NCBI GenBank assembly: GCA_902784025.1
Contig: CACZTF010000115.1
Span: forward strand, 1-7,608
Source: an uncultured Lachnospiraceae bacterium
Lineage (GTDB): Bacteria; Bacillota; Clostridia; Lachnospirales; Lachnospiraceae
Length of the DNA: 7,608 nucleotides
Reading direction: 5' to 3'
Shown: positions 1-6,029 of the stretch, one piece after another
Layout of the letters: each line of letters starts with the position of its first letter
Numbering within the stretch: the first letter of the stretch is position 1
Position numbers and translations under genes: made by a program
Notes under the pieces: generated by a model
Database searches by the model: none
Told to the model about the DNA's origin: nothing
The model's input: only the letters and a program-made list of their open reading frames with translations

Positions 1-639
1 GGAATAAACGCAGGAAAAGTAATACTTTCACCGGCTGAGCATGCAGGATATTATCCGGGCGGAAGTGTTATGACCATGAAAGTTATATTTGATAAAGATA
101 GCGATAAACTTTTAGGAGCACAAATAGCAGGATACGGCGGTGTGGATAAGCGTATTGATGTACTGTCTACTGCAATGTATTCCGGCATAAAAGCATCAAA
201 ATTAAAAGAACTTGATCTTGCATATGCACCACCCTACTCATCTGCCAAGGATCCTGTAAACATGGCCGGATTTATGATAGAAAATATCAAAACAGGTATT
301 ATGGACCAGTTTTTCTATGAGGATTTAGATAATCTTACGGATAATAGTAATATAACATTGCTGGATACACGAACACCTGCTGAATATGACCGGGGACATG
401 TTGACGGTTTTGTTAATATTCCTGTTGATGAATTAAGAGAAAGAATAAATGAAATACCAATAGATAAACCTGTTTATGTAATGTGTCAAAGCGGTCTTAG
501 AAGCTATATTTCATGCAGGATACTATCAGGACATGGATTTAAAACATATAATTTTGCCGGAGGCTACAGATTATTAAGTATGCTAAAAAACGAAGAAATT
601 GCAGCCAAAAACACTTTCCCCTGCGGAATGGATAAATAA
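1..639 (+). CDS. CoA-disulfide reductase/NADH oxidase-like flavoprotein with C-terminal rhodanese domain (5'-partial)
   Basis: The reading frame is open from base 1, so only the last 212 residues are present; an internal ATG at 70 is not the real start. Residues 1 to about 95 match the dimerisation domain of class I pyridine nucleotide-disulfide oxidoreductases: HAGYYPGG, then KLLGAQIAGYGGVDKRIDV and YAPPYSSAKDPVN, which is typical of CoA-disulfide reductases. Residues about 100-205 form a rhodanese domain (LLDTRTPAEYDRGHVDG) with the six-residue active loop CQSGLR; its cysteine is residue 162 of the visible part (bases 484-486). The protein ends in a Cys-containing tail, PCGMDK. The family uses NAD(P)H and FAD to reduce CoA disulfide, CoA persulfide or polysulfide in the cytoplasm; the fused rhodanese is thought to pass sulfane sulfur. 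The FAD and NADH domains and the catalytic N-terminal cysteine lie outside the window, so the exact substrate is unknown. It is followed 15 bases later by a second rhodanese gene, suggesting an operon. Confidence 0.9.
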   Translation, partial: GINAGKVILSPAEHAGYYPGGSVMTMKVIFDKDSDKLLGAQIAGYGGVDKRIDVLSTAMYSGIKASKLKELDLAYAPPYSSAKDPVNMAGFMIENIKTGIMDQFFYEDLDNLTDNSNITLLDTRTPAEYDRGHVDGFVNIPVDELRERINEIPIDKPVYVMCQSGLRSYISCRILSGHGFKTYNFAGGYRLLSMLKNEEIAAKNTFPCGMDK

Positions 640-654
640 AAGGATGATTGCATT

Positions 655-1110
655 ATGAAAAAGAAAATAAGTATATTGATCGTAGTATTATTATCCGGGC
701 TATCGTTTGCAGGATGTACTGCGTCAGATACCTCACAAAAAAATACTGACGAGATCACAAGTGTATCGGAAAGTAATGATAACACATCGGATTCAAAAAC
801 AAGCTATAAGCAGATCACACAGGATGAAGCGAAAAAAATGATAGGAAACGAAAAAGATATAATAATCCTGGACGTAAGAACGGAGGAAGAATATGCCGGA
901 GGGCATATTCCGGACGCTGTATGTATTCCAAATGAAAGCATAACAGAAAAAATATCAAGTGAACTGCCGGACAAAGACCAGACCATTCTTGTTTATTGCA
1001 GAAGTGGTAACAGAAGCAAACAGGCCTCTCAAAAACTTGCCGATATGGGTTATAAAAACGTTTATGAATTCGGTGGTATTAATACATGGAATGGTGAAAT
1101 AGTCAAATAA
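655..1110 (+). CDS. Rhodanese-domain lipoprotein
   Basis: This is a 151-residue single-domain rhodanese with a lipoprotein signal. The N-terminus has KKK, a hydrophobic stretch (residues 5-18) and a lipobox FAGC with the predicted lipidated Cys21. A Ser/Thr/Asp/Asn-rich linker (about 22-50) then leads to the rhodanese fold (about 52-151), with ILDVRTEEEYAGGHIPDA and the active loop CRSGNR, cysteine at residue 115. The family moves sulfane sulfur between thiol acceptors; the lipobox places this one on the outer face of the membrane. The start is supported by AAGGA at 640-644, ten bases before the ATG. The 15-base gap to the upstream CoA-disulfide reductase-rhodanese gene suggests cotranscription. 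The physiological substrate is unknown. Lipidation is inferred; a Phe at lipobox position -3 is acceptable but less common than Leu. Confidence 0.9.
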   Translation: MKKKISILIVVLLSGLSFAGCTASDTSQKNTDEITSVSESNDNTSDSKTSYKQITQDEAKKMIGNEKDIIILDVRTEEEYAGGHIPDAVCIPNESITEKISSELPDKDQTILVYCRSGNRSKQASQKLADMGYKNVYEFGGINTWNGEIVK

Positions 1111-1111
1111 A

Positions 1112-1168
1112 ATCATTAAAATAACAGACTCTCTTTTAAAGAGACATCAGTCCTGCACGATCTGTTAT
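1112..1168 (-). terminator. Possible terminator of the Crp/Fnr gene in the convergent junction
   Basis: An 8-base inverted repeat ATAACAGA (1121-1128) / TCTGTTAT (1161-1168) encloses a second palindrome, TCTCTTT-T-AAAGAGA (1130-1144). Read on the minus strand, the outer stem is followed by a T-rich stretch (TTTAATGATTTT). The outer stem is AT-rich with a 32-base interior, so it would be weak. The 25-base gap between the convergent stop codons makes some shared termination signal plausible. Confidence 0.3.
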
Positions 1169-1786
1169 GGTAATTGTACCTCTGGATAGCTTAATATAAC
1201 CTTCAGATCTGAAATACTTAAGCATTCTGGTAACGACCTCACGAGCTGTTCCCATATGATTGGCGATGGTCTCATGTGTTATGTTTATCGTATTTGACTC
1301 ATCAAGCGCACTCTCTTCTAAAAGAAAAGATGCAAGTCTTTTATCAAAAGACTGCCACATTATCTGATCCATAAGCCATATTATATCAGACATCCGACCG
1401 GCTATAATCTCATTAGTATATCTTGATATTTCTATAGAACTTTCCATAAGTGTTTTATAACTTTCAGGAGGCAAAACATAAAAAACTGTATTTTTTTCGG
1501 CACTTATACTTATATCAAATTGTAAACTATTGATTATACAAGAAGCTTTTAATATACATATATCTCCTTCTAAAAGACGATAGAGAGTGATCTCTCTGCC
1601 GCTTTCTGAAGTATAAAAGGCGCGAAGTTGTCCTGAACACACAAAAATAAGGCCGCTGCAGGTTTCATCACTGTCATATAGGAATGTATTTGCTTCGGCT
1701 TTTTTTAATACTGCTTTATTCTCTAAAATAGATTTTTCTTTTTCTGAAAAACTGTCCCACATTGGGAAAAAGTCTGATATATTCAT
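1136..1786 (-). CDS. Crp/Fnr-family transcriptional regulator with a Cys-x5-Cys sensor motif
   Basis: The 216 residues fit the Crp/Fnr family. Residues about 8-125 are the cyclic-nucleotide-binding-like beta-barrel sensor (SGLIFVCSGQLRAFY, GREITLYRLLEGD). A long dimerisation helix follows at about 126-158, then a winged helix-turn-helix (about 165-212) with recognition segment GTAREVVTRMLKYF. Arg182, Glu183 and Arg187 sit where E. coli CRP has the Arg-Glu-x3-Arg that reads GTGA. The protein lacks the N-terminal cysteine cluster of FNR, so an oxygen-sensing Fe-S cluster is unlikely. It has four cysteines (43, 50, 77, 83); Cys77 and Cys83 lie in DICILKASC, which resembles a motif I recall from related Firmicute regulators and could be a thiol or sulfur switch. 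It is convergent with the rhodanese genes and is their likely regulator by context. An in-frame TGA lies six bases before the ATG, which rules out a longer protein. No Shine-Dalgarno sequence is visible. Confidence 0.88.
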   Translation of the reverse strand: MNISDFFPMWDSFSEKEKSILENKAVLKKAEANTFLYDSDETCSGLIFVCSGQLRAFYTSESGREITLYRLLEGDICILKASCIINSLQFDISISAEKNTVFYVLPPESYKTLMESSIEISRYTNEIIAGRMSDIIWLMDQIMWQSFDKRLASFLLEESALDESNTINITHETIANHMGTAREVVTRMLKYFRSEGYIKLSRGTITITDRAGLMSL

Positions 1787-1793
1787 AAGTCAC

Positions 1794-1822
1794 AGTATAT
1801 CATAAAAAGAATAATAAAAAAA
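1794..1822 (-). promoter_or_regulatory. Predicted promoter of the Crp/Fnr gene
   Basis: On the minus strand a -10 box TATACT (1794-1799) lies only seven bases before the ATG. A 17-base spacer would put the -35 box at TTTTTT (1817-1822), a poor match that falls in the T-tract of the upstream rpmF terminator. With this -10, transcription would start at or within a base or two of the initiation codon. A TGTGA half-site (1790-1794) overlaps the end of the -10 box and may allow autoregulation, but no matching second half is present. Confidence 0.45.
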
Positions 1823-1840
1823 CCGGTATGATACCGGTCT
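1814..1840 (-). terminator. Intrinsic terminator of rpmF
   Basis: On the minus strand, ACCGGTAT-C-ATACCGGT forms a perfect palindrome (1822-1838) with a GC-rich base, directly followed by seven T residues (1816-1822). It begins about 26 bases after the rpmF stop codon. This is a textbook Rho-independent terminator and separates rpmF from the Crp/Fnr gene. Confidence 0.9.
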
Positions 1841-1853
1841 AAAAACAAATGCG

Positions 1854-1869
1854 ATGATCACAGGATCAT
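1854..1869. repeat. Short inverted repeat over the rpmF stop codon
   Basis: ATGATC-ACAG-GATCAT is a perfect six-base inverted repeat with a four-base loop. It covers the rpmF stop codon (1866-1868) and lies just ahead of the intrinsic terminator. There is no T-tract directly after it, so it is not a terminator by itself. It may add a 3'-end stabilising hairpin to the rpmF mRNA, or be chance. Confidence 0.35.
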
Positions 1870-2051
1870 TCAGCATCAACAGCGATTATCTCACGCTTAT
1901 TATATGTTCCGCACGTAAGACATACTCTATGAGGTGCCATAAGTGCACCGCATCTGCTACATCTTACAAGTGTAGGAGCGGTCATCTTCCAGTTAGCTCT
2001 CCTCTTATCTCTTCTGGATTTAGAAGATTTATTCTTGGGACAAATAGACAT
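1866..2051 (-). CDS. rpmF: 50S ribosomal protein bL32 (zinc-ribbon form)
   Basis: This 61-residue protein is a clear bL32. It has the basic N-terminal segment KNKSSKSRRDKRRANWKMTAP and a zinc ribbon with four cysteines (31, 34, 44, 47; CSRC and CLTC), followed by GTYNKREII. bL32 is a component of the large ribosomal subunit. All four zinc ligands are kept, so this is the zinc-dependent form, not the cysteine-free paralogue used under zinc limitation. The start is fixed by a strong AAGGAGGTG (2057-2065), seven bases from the ATG. The gene has its own promoter and a strong terminator, so it can be a single-gene transcript, although no terminator is visible between ackA and rpmF and some read-through from ackA is possible. 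DUF177/YceD and plsX, its usual neighbours in many Firmicutes, are absent. Confidence 0.97.
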   Translation of the reverse strand: MSICPKNKSSKSRRDKRRANWKMTAPTLVRCSRCGALMAPHRVCLTCGTYNKREIIAVDAE

Positions 2052-2104
2052 TTCAACACCTCCTTATATATTAATATGCATTATATCCAAGCACACATTT
2101 AGTT

Positions 2105-2133
2105 ATTTTATAACTGTATAAATATTTTGTCAA
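2105..2133 (-). promoter_or_regulatory. Promoter of rpmF
   Basis: On the minus strand a perfect -35 box TTGACA (2128-2133) is followed by a 17-base spacer and TAAAAT (2105-2110), one mismatch from TATAAT. This predicts a start near 2098 and a leader of about 46 bases before the rpmF ATG. The whole 118-base ackA-rpmF gap is AT-rich and holds no other gene. Confidence 0.8.
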
Positions 2134-2169
2134 GTTATTTTATCAATATTTTTACGTTATGTTATATTA

Positions 2170-3378
2170 TTATGTAGTTTCTTCAAGAAGACGCTTGCAC
2201 TCTCTTGCTATCGCAAGCTCTTCGTTTGTAGGTATAACACTGACTGTTACCTTTGAATCAGGAGCAGAGATTATCATTTCTTTGCCCACTGTATTTTCCA
2301 TCTTTTCAAGATCCATCTTAACACCAAGATATCTCAGATTATCAAATATCATAGGTCGCAGCCAGGTAGCATTTTCACCAATGCCTCCCGTCAGTGTGAT
2401 AGCATCTACTCCATTCATAGCAGCAGCATATGCACCAATGTATTTAATGATCCTGTATGCAAATACATCCAGTGTTTCAGCTGCTACCCTGTCACCTCTT
2501 TCAGCAGCAGCTCTTAGATCCCTGAAATCACTTGAAAGACCGTTGCTTAATCCGAAAACTCCGGATTTGTGATTCAGGATATAGAGCATATCCTGAATGG
2601 ATTTTTTCTCTCTTCTGCAAATATATTCAAGAATAGCAGGATCAAGATCTCCGCTGCGAGTTCCCATAGGAAGGCCTTCAAGAGGTGTAAGACCCATGGA
2701 TGTATCAACGCAGTTACCATCCTGGGTTGCTGATATAGATGAGCCGTTACCAAGATGACATACGATGATCTTTGAATTATCCCTGTCCAGCCCCACAAGT
2801 TCCATTGTTCTTTTTGAAACGTAGCTATGGCTGGTTCCATGGAACCCAAAACGTCTTACATGATATTTATCATAGTACTCTCTGGGAATGGCATACAGAT
2901 AAGCTTTAGGCTCCATTGTCGTACCGTATCCTGTATCAAAAACAGCTGCATTAGGCACTGTAGATAAGTTATGTTCGCAGGCATCTATACCGATAAGATT
3001 TGCGGGATTATGCAGCGGTCCAAGTTCAATATGACTTTTTATTATGTTTTTAACATCTTCATTTACAAATGCTGCTGCTCTGTATTTGGTACCGCCATGA
3101 AGAACACGATGGCCGATACATGCTATGTCTTTTTCACTTTCAATAACGCCATGTTCCTTATCGAAAAGAGCCTGCAACACCAGACGAATAGCTACAGCAT
3201 GTGTCTTAATAGGTGTTTTCATATCAAACACCTCTTTATTAGAAGGCTTGTGAACAAGCTCGGAGCCCATTATCCCGATTCTTGTCACACTACCTTTGGC
3301 AAGAACGAACTCATCTTCCATTCTGATAAGCTGATATTTTAGAGATGAGCTTCCGCAGTTTATTACAAGTATATTCAT
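2170..3378 (-). CDS. ackA: Acetate kinase
   Basis: The 402-residue protein is a full-length acetate kinase (ASKHA fold). It converts acetyl phosphate and ADP to acetate and ATP in the cytoplasm, the energy-yielding step of acetate fermentation. Numbering matches the Methanosarcina thermophila enzyme: Asn7 (INCGSSSLK), Arg91 (GHRVLHGG), His123 (LHNP), Asp148 (VFDT), His180 (GFHGTSH), Arg241 (MGTRSGD) and the C-terminal TNEE glutamates (386/387). The nucleotide-binding segments CHLGNGSS and TGGIGEN are present. One deviation stands out: the segment after Asp148 reads GYGTTMEP where most acetate kinases have AFHQTMP. The start is supported by AGGAG (3386-3390), seven bases before the ATG. The gene begins 16 bases after pta and should be cotranscribed with it. 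Confidence 0.97.
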   Translation of the reverse strand: MNILVINCGSSSLKYQLIRMEDEFVLAKGSVTRIGIMGSELVHKPSNKEVFDMKTPIKTHAVAIRLVLQALFDKEHGVIESEKDIACIGHRVLHGGTKYRAAAFVNEDVKNIIKSHIELGPLHNPANLIGIDACEHNLSTVPNAAVFDTGYGTTMEPKAYLYAIPREYYDKYHVRRFGFHGTSHSYVSKRTMELVGLDRDNSKIIVCHLGNGSSISATQDGNCVDTSMGLTPLEGLPMGTRSGDLDPAILEYICRREKKSIQDMLYILNHKSGVFGLSNGLSSDFRDLRAAAERGDRVAAETLDVFAYRIIKYIGAYAAAMNGVDAITLTGGIGENATWLRPMIFDNLRYLGVKMDLEKMENTVGKEMIISAPDSKVTVSVIPTNEELAIARECKRLLEETT

Positions 3379-3394
3379 ATTAATTCTCCTGATA

Positions 3395-4390
3395 TTAAAT
3401 ATTCTGAGCCTGAACTGCAGTAAGTGCTACTACACCTACAATATCTTCTGCAGAACATCCTCGTGAGAGGTCATTAACAGGCATTGCGATACCTTGTAAA
3501 ACAGGACCATATGCCTTTGCTTTTGCTAACCTTTGAACAAGTTTGTATCCTATGTTACCTGAATCCAGATTAGGGAATACCAGTACATTTGCTTTTCCTG
3601 CAACGCATGAATCCTTTACCTTTATAGCGGCAACTCCGGGATCTATAGCTGCATCAAGCTGCAGTTCGCCATCTATGGCATAATCCGGGTGTTCCGCTTT
3701 TGCCATTCGTACAGCCTCCTGAACTTTAGTCACATCATCATGGCTTGCAGAACCGTGTGTAGAATAAGAAAGCATTGCTACTCTAGGATCATTTCCGGTA
3801 AATGCCCTGTATGATTCAGCAGAGCTGATCGCTATAGAAGCAAGTTCATCCGCATTTGGATTAAAATTGAGAGCGCAGTCAGCGAAAAGCATAAGTCCGT
3901 TGTCGCCATAACTACAGTCAGGAACCTCCATCAGGAAAAAAGCTGATACGAGCTTTGTTCCGGGTTTCGTTTTGATTATCTGTAAACACGGACGAAGTGT
4001 ATCTGCTGTAGAATGACATGCTCCGGATACAGCACCGTCTGCATCATTGCACTTACACATAAGTGCAGCAAAATACATGTAATCCTTAGAAATAAAATCA
4101 TCAGCTATATCCGCAGTAACTCCTTTATGACCGCGAAGTTCAACAAACTTATCTATATACTTCTGTCTTCTTTCATCAGTAAGCGGATTGATAACGGTTG
4201 CAGAACTGATATCATGTCCGTCACTGTATTTTTCAATTTCTTCAGGAGTACCGATTATAATAATATCGGCTATATCCTCTTTTAAGATCTTTTCGGCTGC
4301 TTCATATGTTCTTTTATCCATGGATTCAGGTAAAACAATGGTCTTTTTGTTTTTTTTGGCCTGTTCTTTGATATTATCTATAAAACCCAT
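3395..4390 (-). CDS. pta: Phosphate acetyltransferase
   Basis: The 331-residue protein is a short, single-domain phosphotransacetylase without the N-terminal regulatory domains of the long enterobacterial form. It turns acetyl-CoA and phosphate into acetyl phosphate and CoA, feeding AckA. Family signatures are clear: VLPESMDKRTYEAAEKIL at the N-terminus, DADGAVSGACHSTADTLRP with Arg133, PDCSYG with Cys159, DGELQLDAA, FPNLDSGNIGYKLVQRLAKA, and GPVLQGIAMPVNDLSRGCSAEDIV with Ser309, Arg310 and Asp316, which match active-site positions of the M. thermophila enzyme. Translation starts after AAGGAG (4398-4403), seven bases upstream. It is the first gene of the pta-ackA unit and diverges from tmcAL. 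Confidence 0.97.
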   Translation of the reverse strand: MGFIDNIKEQAKKNKKTIVLPESMDKRTYEAAEKILKEDIADIIIIGTPEEIEKYSDGHDISSATVINPLTDERRQKYIDKFVELRGHKGVTADIADDFISKDYMYFAALMCKCNDADGAVSGACHSTADTLRPCLQIIKTKPGTKLVSAFFLMEVPDCSYGDNGLMLFADCALNFNPNADELASIAISSAESYRAFTGNDPRVAMLSYSTHGSASHDDVTKVQEAVRMAKAEHPDYAIDGELQLDAAIDPGVAAIKVKDSCVAGKANVLVFPNLDSGNIGYKLVQRLAKAKAYGPVLQGIAMPVNDLSRGCSAEDIVGVVALTAVQAQNI

Positions 4391-4423
4391 TCTAAAGCTC
4401 CTTTTAAAATATATTTATCTTGC

Positions 4424-4452
4424 ATTATACTTTAAAAAACTTTATTTAACAA
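4424..4452 (-). promoter_or_regulatory. Promoter of pta-ackA
   Basis: On the minus strand a consensus -10 TATAAT (4424-4429) lies 17 bases from TTGTTA (4447-4452), a four-of-six match to the -35 consensus. Transcription would start near 4417, giving a leader of roughly 27 bases before the pta ATG. Its -35 box overlaps that of the divergent tmcAL promoter. No cre-like catabolite operator was seen. Confidence 0.75.
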
Positions 4453-4473
4453 GACGAAATTTTATGGTATCAT
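4446..4473 (+). promoter_or_regulatory. Promoter of tmcAL
   Basis: A -35 box TTAACA (4446-4451, five of six) and a -10 box TATCAT (4468-4473, five of six) are separated by 16 bases. The -10 has an upstream TGG (4465-4467), an extended -10 arrangement. The predicted start near 4480 lies downstream of an in-frame ATG at 4472, which argues that translation begins at 4502. Confidence 0.65.
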
Positions 4474-4501
4474 GTATATAAAAGATTTTAGGGAGGCATA
4501 T

Positions 4502-6010
4502 ATGAAAGCAGTAGGTCTTATAACGGAATATAATCCGCTTCATAACGGTCATATGATACATTTAAAAAGAGCGATGGAACTAACAGGAGCAGATGTTTCA
4601 GTAGCTGTTATGAGCGGTAATTTTGTTCAGCGCGGCGAACCTGCTATCACAGATAAGTATACAAGAGCAAAGATGGCTGTTGATTCCGGAGTAAATCTTG
4701 TCATTGAAATGCCTGTAGAATTTGCTCTCGGATCCGCAGAAAAATTTGCCACCGGAGGAATACTGGCTCTGAATGCACTTCAGGCTGATTCTGTTTGTTT
4801 TGGTTCGGAAACCGGAAATATTCGCAGGCTGTCAGAGATCGCAAGTGTACTTGCAAGCGAGCCGGATAAATATCAGTTAGCATTAAAAAAAGAATTAAAG
4901 TCCGGTGTATCATTTCCTGTCGCAAGAGAAAATGCTATAGCAAGTCTTCATATTATGGATTCGGAAGAACTGCATGATATCTTATCGTCTCCTAACAATA
5001 TACTGGCTATCGAATATATTAAAGCGATCAAAAGAAATGCATCCACTATAACACCTTATACTTATAAAAGAGAAGGCATGGCGTATAATGCTGTTTTTTA
5101 CGATGATGAAACAGATGCATATGACGATCATGACAGTGGATACAGGGACTATTCTACGCAAAAAGCCGGAGATAGATTATATTCTGATGACGGTACCACT
5201 CTTCTTGCTTCTTCAGAAGCCATCAGACAAGAGCTGCGCAAATATTATGCATTGATAGACTCTTTTTCTACAGATGAAGATAATAATGATTCTTATGAAG
5301 ACCTTATAGAGAAAACAGATGAGATCATGGAAAATATGATCAGGTTTATTCCTTCAGAAGCGATAGATACCTTTAAAGAAACTCTTGAACATAAGATGCC
5401 TGTTTTTAAAGATGATTTTAATGAACTTTTTAATATAAAGATGCGCAGCATCATCAAAGATTCGAATTACAATAAGAAAAAAGCTGTTGAGCTTCTTTGC
5501 AGATATGAAGGTATAAGTTATGATCTTGCTAATCGTATGATAAATAAATACGATAAAAATTATGATATTGGTGAGTATATAGAAGTATTAAAGGATAAGT
5601 CTAACACATATAAAGCTATTTCAAGAGCGATATTCCGTATAATACTGGATATTAAGACTAACAAAGCTGATGATGCCATTGTTATACAAGAAATAGACGG
5701 AGCTAAAGTCTTCGATCCTGATCTGAATCCGGTACTTGACCGGTCTGATGAGTTAAAGATAGGATATCTGCGTATATTAGCTCTTGATGAAAAAGGTATG
5801 GAATATCTTAATCAGATAAAAAAGACCTGCGTTGTTCCTATCATTACAAAAACGGCAGGTTTAGAAGATATTCTTACAGCAGATGTATTCGCTGCAGATA
5901 TATATAATCTCATTCTTTGGGAGATATATGGTGAAAATGTACAAAATGAATTCCAAAAAGGAATATACATTAAAGGCCGCGGTTTTACAGGCAGCGAAGC
6001 CAATATTTGA
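4502..6010 (+). CDS. tmcAL: tRNA(Met) cytidine acetate ligase
   Basis: The 502-residue protein belongs to the TmcAL (YlbM, DUF795) family, which activates acetate with ATP and acetylates the wobble cytidine (ac4C34) of elongator tRNA-Met. The N-terminus MKAVGLITEYNPLHNGH is the family hallmark with the nucleotidyltransferase HxGH-type motif (His14-Asn-Gly-His17). Other signatures are VAVMSGNFVQRGEPA (about 34-48), FGSE with Gly101, SPNNILAIEYI (about 163-173), Arg190, and ASSEAIRQEL (about 236-245), the counterpart of SATSIRK in B. subtilis. It is longer than the roughly 400-430 residues I expect, because of acidic Asp/Tyr/Ser-rich stretches at about 196-233 and 253-275. The ATG at 4502 is chosen over one at 4472 because GGGAGG (4491-4496) sits five bases before it and family homology begins exactly there. 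Confidence 0.93.
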   Translation: MKAVGLITEYNPLHNGHMIHLKRAMELTGADVSVAVMSGNFVQRGEPAITDKYTRAKMAVDSGVNLVIEMPVEFALGSAEKFATGGILALNALQADSVCFGSETGNIRRLSEIASVLASEPDKYQLALKKELKSGVSFPVARENAIASLHIMDSEELHDILSSPNNILAIEYIKAIKRNASTITPYTYKREGMAYNAVFYDDETDAYDDHDSGYRDYSTQKAGDRLYSDDGTTLLASSEAIRQELRKYYALIDSFSTDEDNNDSYEDLIEKTDEIMENMIRFIPSEAIDTFKETLEHKMPVFKDDFNELFNIKMRSIIKDSNYNKKKAVELLCRYEGISYDLANRMINKYDKNYDIGEYIEVLKDKSNTYKAISRAIFRIILDIKTNKADDAIVIQEIDGAKVFDPDLNPVLDRSDELKIGYLRILALDEKGMEYLNQIKKTCVVPIITKTAGLEDILTADVFAADIYNLILWEIYGENVQNEFQKGIYIKGRGFTGSEANI

Positions 6011-6017
6011 TCAATTA

Positions 6018-6029
6018 TGATCCGGATCA
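6018..6029. repeat. Perfect palindrome over the UPF0210 stop codon
   Basis: TGATCCGGATCA is a perfect 12-base palindrome in the 16-base gap between two convergent genes, and its end covers the stop codon of the UPF0210 gene (6027-6029). On the plus strand it is followed by GTTTTT. As RNA it could form only a four-base stem, so it is a weak candidate for a terminator; a protein-binding site is also possible. Confidence 0.35.

Noticed and set aside
70..72. ATG at 70 as the start of a short rhodanese gene
   Set aside because: The frame is open to base 1 and the preceding residues (HAGYYPGG) belong to the reductase dimerisation domain, so the gene is cut by the window edge.
1136..1786. FNR-type oxygen sensor
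   Set aside because: No N-terminal cysteine cluster is present; the four cysteines are at 43, 50, 77 and 83 within the barrel.
1790..1805. Full CRP operator at the Crp/Fnr promoter
   Set aside because: Only one TGTGA half-site is present; the second half at the expected six-base spacing does not match TCACA.
2052..2169. Riboswitch, ribosomal-protein leader or DUF177 remnant upstream of rpmF
   Set aside because: The 118 bases hold a promoter and a short AT-rich leader; no structured GC-containing element and no coding trace of DUF177 was seen.
2159..2572. Plus-strand open frame of 137 codons opposite ackA
   Set aside because: It is antisense to a strongly conserved acetate kinase, has no ribosome binding site or recognisable family, and is Ser/Leu-rich as expected of a shadow frame.
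4472..4501. Ten-residue N-terminal extension of TmcAL from an upstream in-frame ATG
   Set aside because: Family homology begins at MKAVGLITEYNP, the GGGAGG site serves the ATG at 4502, and the predicted transcription start near 4480 lies after 4472.
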